The position numbers and the translations under genes were made by a program. Shown here piece after piece: positions 58,205 to 64,000 of a stretch of 64,000 nt of DNA (positions are counted from its first letter, which is position 1; each line of letters starts with the position of its first letter). Origin of the DNA: Homarus americanus. Lineage: Eukaryota > Arthropoda > Malacostraca > Decapoda > Nephropidae. The notes beneath the pieces were generated by a model. It was not told where the DNA came from and searched no databases. It saw nothing but the letters and a program-made list of their open reading frames with translations. The stretch is taken from assembly GCF_018991925.1 (NCBI RefSeq), contig NW_024753828.1:244859-308858 (forward strand), in the 5' to 3' direction.

Positions 58205-60295
58205 AGCAATGGACTTGTTACGTGAAGCGTTTGGTTCTATTATTCATACAACTAGTTCAGCACCAAACAAAACCTTTCTAAGGAAGAAATTTTCTCACAT
58301 AAAAGCTTAGCATCAACGACAATATTATCATCACTAAACCGAATAAAGAGGGTAATGAGGTTGTTATACTCAATAAAACATCCTACGTTGAAAATGATGA
58401 ATATACTTAACATTCCGAACTAAATTTGCTTCATCTAGACGATTTATTCAGGGTAATTCTTAAGTATGAAGACAAGATTAACAGATTTCTTCGTAAACTT
58501 GAAAAAATAGTAATAAATTAATGGCTCCGCCTTTTAAAACTCTTTGTTAGAGGACCTAAACCAGGTATCTGTACGGTCTACCAAAAGGTACACAAGGATG
58601 AGTGTCCTTACGCCCTATATTGTCTGGCACCTTCAACTATAATCTGTCTAAAATTCCTCGTTCCCATACTGTCAGCAATCACCATTAATAAATACTCTGT
58701 TAAAGACTCTTTTTAGTTTTGTTAAGGGGCTAACTAGCATCTTCATTCAACTTAACTGTGTTATGGCTAACTTTGATATGCAGTCTCTATTTACCAACAT
58801 CCCTCTTGCAGGAAACTATTTGACATATGTACAGATGAACTGTTCTCAAATGCTGATATAATTGATAAGTTCAATGGACCACAAATTAAGAATTTTTAAA
58901 ACTGGCTTATAAATGATTGTTTTGTTTTTATTTAATAACAAAGCTTTATAAACAATGTGATGGTGTTGCTATGGGTTCACCTTTTAGGTCCCACGTTGGC
59001 CAACGCTTTCCTCTGTCTACGAGCTTTTAGTAACCGGAATACTCCCCAATTTAAGCCTTTGTTCTATCGTCGGTATGTTGATGACACTTTTTAATTTTCA
59101 GATCATGATCACGTCAATGTTCCTAAATTGTTTTAAATTCGAAACATGGCAACATCAAATTTACTTGTGAATTGGAAAAAGAAAACTCTTTTCCATGGCT
59201 TGATGTTAATATCCACCGTCTTCATAATAGTTTCGAGACAGCCTTATACAGAAAACCAACTTTCACTGGTTTGAGTTCAAAATTTTCATCTTTTATTCCT
59301 CTTAATTACAAACGTAATCTAGTACGTACTCTTACCAACAGAGCCTTCAATATATGTTCTGTATTTCCACTTGGATATTGAACTAAAATACATAAAGAAG
59401 ACTACTCTTTAACAATGGTTTCCTAAAGTTACAGACACTTATATTGGCAAAAAACCCTTATGGGTTTTTTAGTCCCCCACAGCCTCAAACCCCACCTGTC
59501 CTAAAATATTCTATCTATTTCACCATCCGTGCACAAACCCCTCAGTTTCACCCTTAGAAATAAGCAGAAGCTTTTCAATGAATTCTATCCACAAATTTCT
59601 CTTAGACTAATCTTTAAACCAGAGTTCAATTAGAAATTCTTTAAAATTAAAAGACACCATACCCACACCTGCAATCCTCAGTTGTTTATCAATTTACGTG
59701 TGCTAGCTGTAGAGGCAGCATATATAGGTAAACTGAGACATTTGATAACTCGCATCCATGAACACTTGGGCCGTTCCGTTCAGACAGGCCATTTAATCCA
59801 CACAACCACCACATTCAGCTATTCGTAACCACGCCACCAACATGACCACCCGTTTTCGCCGTCCTGATTTCTGAGTTCTTGGCAAGGCGGCTGTGATACA
59901 GACCTCCCTCATTATGGAGGCAGTACACCAGTATAAGAAAAAGCCATCTCTTTGTGATATGGCCTCTTGTGAATTGTTATGTTTTTCACATTAAGGCTCG
60001 TCTGAATTAGTGAATACCCCCCTGTACATTTTATTTCATACTTTTTATTTCCTGACTTTAGCTTTGTACGTAGGTCTCTAGTCATTTGTCGGTTTTGAAT
60101 TGGATTGCTCTTTTTTAAATTTTTGGGATTTATCGAAGGTAAATTTTCGTATAATATTATGTTTTTATTGTATATCACCTGTATTTTTAACTTTTCAAAA
60201 ACTTTTTAGGCTCTGATGGAAAGGATTATTTCCGAAACGTTAGCAATCAAAAGAAAGCCCTACTTCAAGACGTTTGTGTTTACCTGGTTCTCCTC
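58205..60295 (+). mobile_element. Penelope-like element, degenerate
   Basis: Penelope-like elements are retroelements with a telomerase-like reverse transcriptase and usually a GIY-YIG endonuclease. In shifting plus-strand frames one reads NKTFLRKKFSHI, DDLFRVILKYEDKINRFL, RGPKPGICTVYQKVHKDECP, NFDMQSLFTNIPL, QCDGVAMGSPF, RRYVDDTF (59071-59090, catalytic aspartates), FPWLDVNIHR, ALYRKPTFTGLSSKFSSFIP and, near 59720-59770, YIGKLRHLITRIHEHLG of the GIY-YIG domain. It ends with a block around 60214-60290 (ISETLAIKRKPYFKTF, TWFSSSL). Many stops and frameshifts mean it is inactive. It lies antisense to, and upstream of, the visible CNNM exons. Confidence 0.9.
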
Positions 60296-60299
60296 TTCG

Positions 60300-60300
<1 letters not shown>

Positions 60301-60369
<69 letters not shown>
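60301..60369. repeat. (TA)n microsatellite after the Penelope-like element
   Basis: TA repeats with one central ACTATA interruption, directly following the end of the Penelope-like element. Confidence 0.93.
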
Positions 60370-60371
<2 letters not shown>

Positions 60372-60374
60372 ATT

Positions 60375-60777
60375 TATAAGAACATAGAACATAAAAAGGG
60401 ATACTGCAGGAGGCCGACTAGCCCATACAGGCAGATCCCTTTCACACCCATCCCAGCACTTCCATGTGCCTATCCAACTTCGTCTTGAAGCCCCTAGTCC
60501 CTTGATCCTACTATAGCACTCGGTAGCCTATTCCACATATCCACAACTCTATTAAACAACAGTGCTTGCCTATATCCTTTCTGAATCGGAATTTATCTAA
60601 TTCTAGCCATTTGTTCTAGACTGTTATTACTTGAGCTTCCAGAACATCTTCCATTTTACCCTTGTTAATCCCACTTACCCACTTATGTACACCCCTCATC
60701 ATATCTCCCCTAACTCTACGCCTCTCTAATGAATGTAAGGCCTAAGCTTTTCAGCTTTTCTTCATATGGAAGGTTTC
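60375..60777 (-). mobile_element. CR1-like LINE family 3, 3' fragment
   Basis: The minus strand, in broken frames, reads NLPYEEKLKSL, RRVRGDMMRGVHKWVSGINK and a region with FRKDIGKHCC-like sequence, followed by a 3' UTR and a tail with TTCTATGTTCTTAT. It is similar in plan to families 1 and 2 but clearly different in sequence. Confidence 0.78.
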
Positions 60778-61334
60778 ATATTCATGGAATCCACAATGAA
60801 AACGTGGATAAGATAAATCTTGATAAAATCACACGGGAATCAAACAACATATATAATATCAGAACTGCATCTTAAAAGCAATGCCTGTCTGTTCAAGGAA
60901 AATAATCACCTCATTGCTTGGGAAAAAAGCTTGAAGTATTCAAATCATCTTGTGTCACAGAAAGACTTCTGTTGAAAGCTAGTTTGATTAAGGAATTAAA
61001 ATCAATAAACCTTATGATGGTCAGTCTCAAACTGATAATATGTTACAAATTTATTTGTCAGTGGCCCAAGGTTAAAATGCTTTTAAAACCTTGATCTAGA
61101 TGTTATAGTTATTTTAGGGTCCTTTTTCTGACCCCACCGAAGCTAGTCAAGTCACCACCCTCTCTTAAGCCTCTCACGTTTGTGTTGGTGTGGGGATAAG
61201 TGGATGTCATCATTATGACCTGACCTCATGCCAGGTCACCCTGCATATTTAAGCCTCTCTGTCCATAATCCAGAAGCCTCTGAAGATGCCTTGAAAAAGA
61301 CGAAAGCTATACCCCGTTGTTTCCATTTCCCTGT

Positions 61335-61338
<4 letters not shown>
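60778..61338. other. Repeat-derived stretch
   Basis: 60897-61005 is a diverged duplicate of 61895-61997 (AATAATCA..CTTGGGAAAA, CAAATCATC, GTCACAGAA..GACTTCTG). 61255-61335 (CTGAAGATGCCTTGAAAAAG, ACGAAAGC, CCATTTCCCTGTGTGATA) resembles end regions I associate with Penelope-like elements, but I cannot prove this. No gene. Confidence 0.5.

Positions 61339-61424
<86 letters not shown>
61339..61424. repeat. (TA)n microsatellite
   Basis: About 86 bases of pure alternating TA. Confidence 0.95.
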
Positions 61425-61425
<1 letters not shown>

Positions 61426-61507
61426 CCACTGTATGTGTGATCATATGTTAATAACCACAAGGAAACAAAAACATTAAGTTCCCTTATGACCCAAACATTG
61501 TGGACAC

Positions 61508-61600
61508 CTGGGGCGCCGATGGCAGAACAGTACCGTTCTTGCCTCAAAGCAGATGTCACCGGTCCGAGGCCGGTGAAAGTTGTCGACAAACTTCCTAGTT
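61508..61600 (+). mobile_element. Possible tRNA-derived SINE head
   Basis: GGGGCGCCGATGGCAGAACA begins a segment with an A-box-like TGGCAGAACAG and, about 40 bases on, GGTCCGAGGCC, one base from the RNA polymerase III B-box GGTTCGANNCC. The pieces TTCTTGCCTCAAAGCAGATG between them resemble an anticodon arm region. The acceptor stem is poor, so it is not called a tRNA gene. Confidence 0.4.
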
Positions 61601-61992
61601 CTCATCCGTTCACCTAGCAGTAAAGTAGGTGCCTGTTGTAAATCGAAAGTTGTGAATTTGTATTCAGGAAAGTTGTTGGAGCTTCCAAATAATTTGATGA
61701 CATAAAACATTGACTCTTCAGGCTTCTACGCCCTTAACTCATGAGAGACTAAAGGCAAAAGCATGAATTTGCATCGTTAGCACTATAAATTCGCTTCTGT
61801 GCTTCACCTGCTGTCCCCTAGGGACTTGATCTCACTCTCCTCTACTGTATATATTAGCCTTAGTCTGTACTCACCCCTGAAGATGTGAATCACACAGGGA
61901 AATAATAATCATCCCACAGATTGGGAAAACAGTTTAGAAGTGTATAAATCATCATGTCACAGAAGACTTCTGGTTGAAGCAAGTTTGACTAG

Positions 61993-62703
61993 ATGAATGA
62001 ATTCTATAACCTAGAGAAGTCGACTTGTGAAAGAGACCTAGGGGTACTTGTAAGCCCGGACCTACGGCCTAGAAAACAGTGCGTTAATGTTCGAAATAAG
62101 GCAAACAGAGTATTGGGTTTCATATCTAGAAGTGTAAGTAACAAGAGTGCAGAGGTCTTATTGCAACTATATCTTGTGCTAGTCAGGCCGCACCTCGATT
62201 ATGCGGTTCAGTTCTGGTGCCCTTATTATAGAATGGATATAAATTCACTAGAGTCGGTGAAGCGAAAAATGACAAAAATGATTCCGGGACTTAGAAACCT
62301 TCCATATCAGGATAGGTTAAAGAAACTTAACTTGCATTCCCTAGAAAGCCAAAGAGTGCGGGGAGATATGATAGAAGTTTTTAAGTGGGTGATAGGAATC
62401 AATAAAGGGGATATAGATAAAGTTCTTATAATATCCGAGCAGGATAGGACTTGGAGCAACGGATTTAAGTTGGATAAGTTTAGGTTTAGGTGGGAGATAG
62501 GAAGGAACTGGTTCACAAATAGGGTGGTGGACGAGTGGAACAAGCTTAGCAACTTTGTAGTAAGTGCTGGAACGCTGGAAAGTTTCAAAAGGAGGCTGGA
62601 TAGATTCATGGATGATAGAGAGTGGTAGTAACTCTCGACAGGAGCTGCCTTGCACAGGCCAACCGGCCTATTGCAGACTCCTTATTTTCTTATGTTCTTA
62701 TTT
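61993..62703 (+). mobile_element. CR1-like LINE family 1, 5'-truncated copy
   Basis: An open frame (61993-62628, 211 residues) gives the C-terminal part of the reverse transcriptase ORF: CERDLGVLVSPDLRPRKQC, LVRPHLDYAVQFWCPYYR, RKMTKMIPGLRNLPYQDRL, RVRGDMIEVFKWV, FTNRVVDEWNKLSN and RLDRFMDDREW, then a stop. The 3' UTR carries the block found alone at 29.0 and 48.5 kb and ends in TTCTTATG-type repeats. The catalytic part of the RT is absent, so it is a truncated copy, but this end is undamaged and may be fairly young. The first ATG is only the first methionine after truncation. Confidence 0.9.
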
Positions 62704-62942
62704 ATTAGTGGTTTACTAAGGATTACGTTGATTCTTTAGTCTCTTGATATAATGTATCTGTTCATGATGGAGCCTATAGTACACGCATATTATGGTATTT
62801 TTTTTTATAATTTATTTATATTTTTTTGTAAAGTGTATAATTCCAAACCTTCACTCCTGAACTGTTGGAATAAAGAGGGCTGTTTGAACAGGAATAAAAT
62901 GTGCTGGGTTGCCAATTTGTTTTTTTGTTTTTGTTGTGCCAT
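62704..62942. other. Short AT-rich spacer
   Basis: AT-rich DNA between two CR1 copies that point toward each other with their tails; nothing recognised in it. Confidence 0.5.
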
Positions 62943-64000
62943 ATAAGAACATAAGAATGGAGGAAACTGCAGCGGGCCTATTGGCCCATACTGGCCAGTC
63001 CCGTTTACACCCAACCCCTATTGCTCATATAAGCATCCAACCTATGTTTGAAGCAGTTCAGCGTATTCGAGTTAATGATGATATTTGGTAACTTGTTCCA
63101 TTCATCCACTACTCTGTTTCCAAACCAGTGTTTACCTATTTCACGCCTAAATCTAAATTTGTCTAATATAAAACCATTGTTACGAGTTCGCTCCTGGTTG
63201 GATAGTTTGAGTACCTTTGTAATGTCCCCTTTGTTTAGCCCTGCCTTCCACTTATACACCTCTATCAGGTCGCCCCTCGCTCTACGTCTCTCAAGGGAGT
63301 GCAAATTAAGATGCTTTAACCTGTCTCTATACTCAAGGTTCCTAATGCCCGGGATTAGTCTTCATTCTCCTCTGAATTCTTTCCAAGGATTCTATATCCA
63401 TTCTGTAATACGGTGACCAGAACTGAACTGCGTAATCCAGGTGTGGTCTCACAAGAGCAAGATACAGTTTTAGGATGACCTCACTAGTCTTGTAACTAAC
63501 ACTCCTTTGTATGAACCCAAGTACTTTTTTAGCCTTGTTACGAGCAAAAACACATTGTTTACTCGGCTTAAGGTTCCTACTTATCATTACTCCTAAATCT
63601 CTCTCGCAGTCGGATTTCTCTATGGCATCGTTGTTCATCTGGTTTCCCTGTTTACATCTATACTGAGTACTTTACATTTGTCGACGTTGAATTTCATCTG
63701 CCATTTTTCAGACCATTCGAAAATTTTTTTTAGATCTTCCTGTAGTTTTGCCGAGTCCTCGTCAGATTTAATTACACGTCCTATTTTAGTGTCATCAGTA
63801 AATTTACTTATGTTGCTGTCTATGCCGATATCTATGTCGTTTATGTATATCAAATAATAATGGTCCAAGTACTGAGCCTTGGGGAACTCCACTTGTGACG
63901 TTGCTCCAATGGGACCTAGTGCCGTTAATGCTCACTCGCTGTTTACTGTCCTGTAACCACGCCCTAATCCATTTAAGGATGTCACCTTTGATGCCATGAG
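62943..64000 (-). mobile_element. CR1-like LINE family 2, RT fragment running off the window
   Basis: In sense order from 64000 the minus strand encodes [29 protein letters not shown], a broken [26 protein letters not shown] (the catalytic block, with FTDDT in place of the usual FADDT), EWSEKWQMKFNVDKCKVL, CERDLGVMISRNLKPSKQC, LVRPHLDYAVQFWSPYYR, ERRRARGDLIEVYKW and NRVVDEWNKLPNIIIN. The 3' UTR follows, with a TTCTTATG tail at 62943-62955. Frame breaks near 63360, 63640 and 63870 make it a pseudogene. It is truncated by the window end. Confidence 0.92.

Noticed and set aside
61474..61710. tRNA gene at the pol III box pair
   Set aside because: The acceptor stem and anticodon arm do not pair convincingly, so it is listed only as a possible SINE head.

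Overview
This is a repeat-dominated stretch of an animal nuclear genome, most likely an arthropod and probably a decapod crustacean. Reasons: TTAGG-type telomere-like runs (about 11.2 and 20.25 kb), introns with GT..AG borders in an animal metal-transporter gene, several metazoan retrotransposon families (CR1-like, I/jockey-like with RNase H, RTE-like, Penelope-like), and very abundant micro- and minisatellites. The species level is inference. Two exact 100-N scaffold gaps (10935-11034 and 46454-46553) each end a long satellite array.

Layout. 1-0.7 kb: nested CR1 fragments. 0.7-4.6 kb: non-coding sequence with (TA)n and a 595-base (GT)n tract. 4.6-10.9 kb: a 40-base satellite. 11-13 kb: telomere-like, 31-base and 34-base repeats, the last interrupted by a CR1 copy. 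13.3-18.1 kb: a G-rich minisatellite split by an internally deleted LINE (called E1 here). 19.1-20.1 kb: a 24-base minisatellite. 20-26 kb: unassigned single-copy-looking DNA. 26.4-27.8 kb: a 27-base proline-coding minisatellite. 28-32 kb: small repeats, a CR1 tail and an RTE-like LINE relic. 32.5-46.45 kb: a 14-kb satellite of 26-base units. 46.5-47.4 kb: microsatellites. 47.4-53.9 kb: a nearly complete but decayed LINE (E2) with ORF1, endonuclease, reverse transcriptase and RNase H, broken by two small inverted-repeat elements and a CR1 tail. 55.5-57.3 kb: four exons of a CNNM-type metal transporter gene. 58.2-60.3 kb: a decayed Penelope-like element. 60.4-64 kb: three more CR1-like copies and a possible tRNA-derived SINE.

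The only convincing host gene is the CNNM homologue on the minus strand; its four visible exons join in phase across canonical splice sites and encode the DUF21 membrane domain. Its start, its CBS domains and its end are not found here, so much of the rest of the window may be intronic, but that is inference. The most unusual observations are the near-identical 5' leaders of two otherwise strongly diverged LINEs, the different ORF1/ORF2 junctions in those two elements, insertions whose footprints can be read precisely (two TA-flanked MITE-like elements in ORF1, CR1 inside CR1, CR1 and LINE inside minisatellites), and the patterned, recurrent variants in the two big satellites, which may be biological or may be long-read consensus artefacts. 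I found no convincing new multi-gene system.
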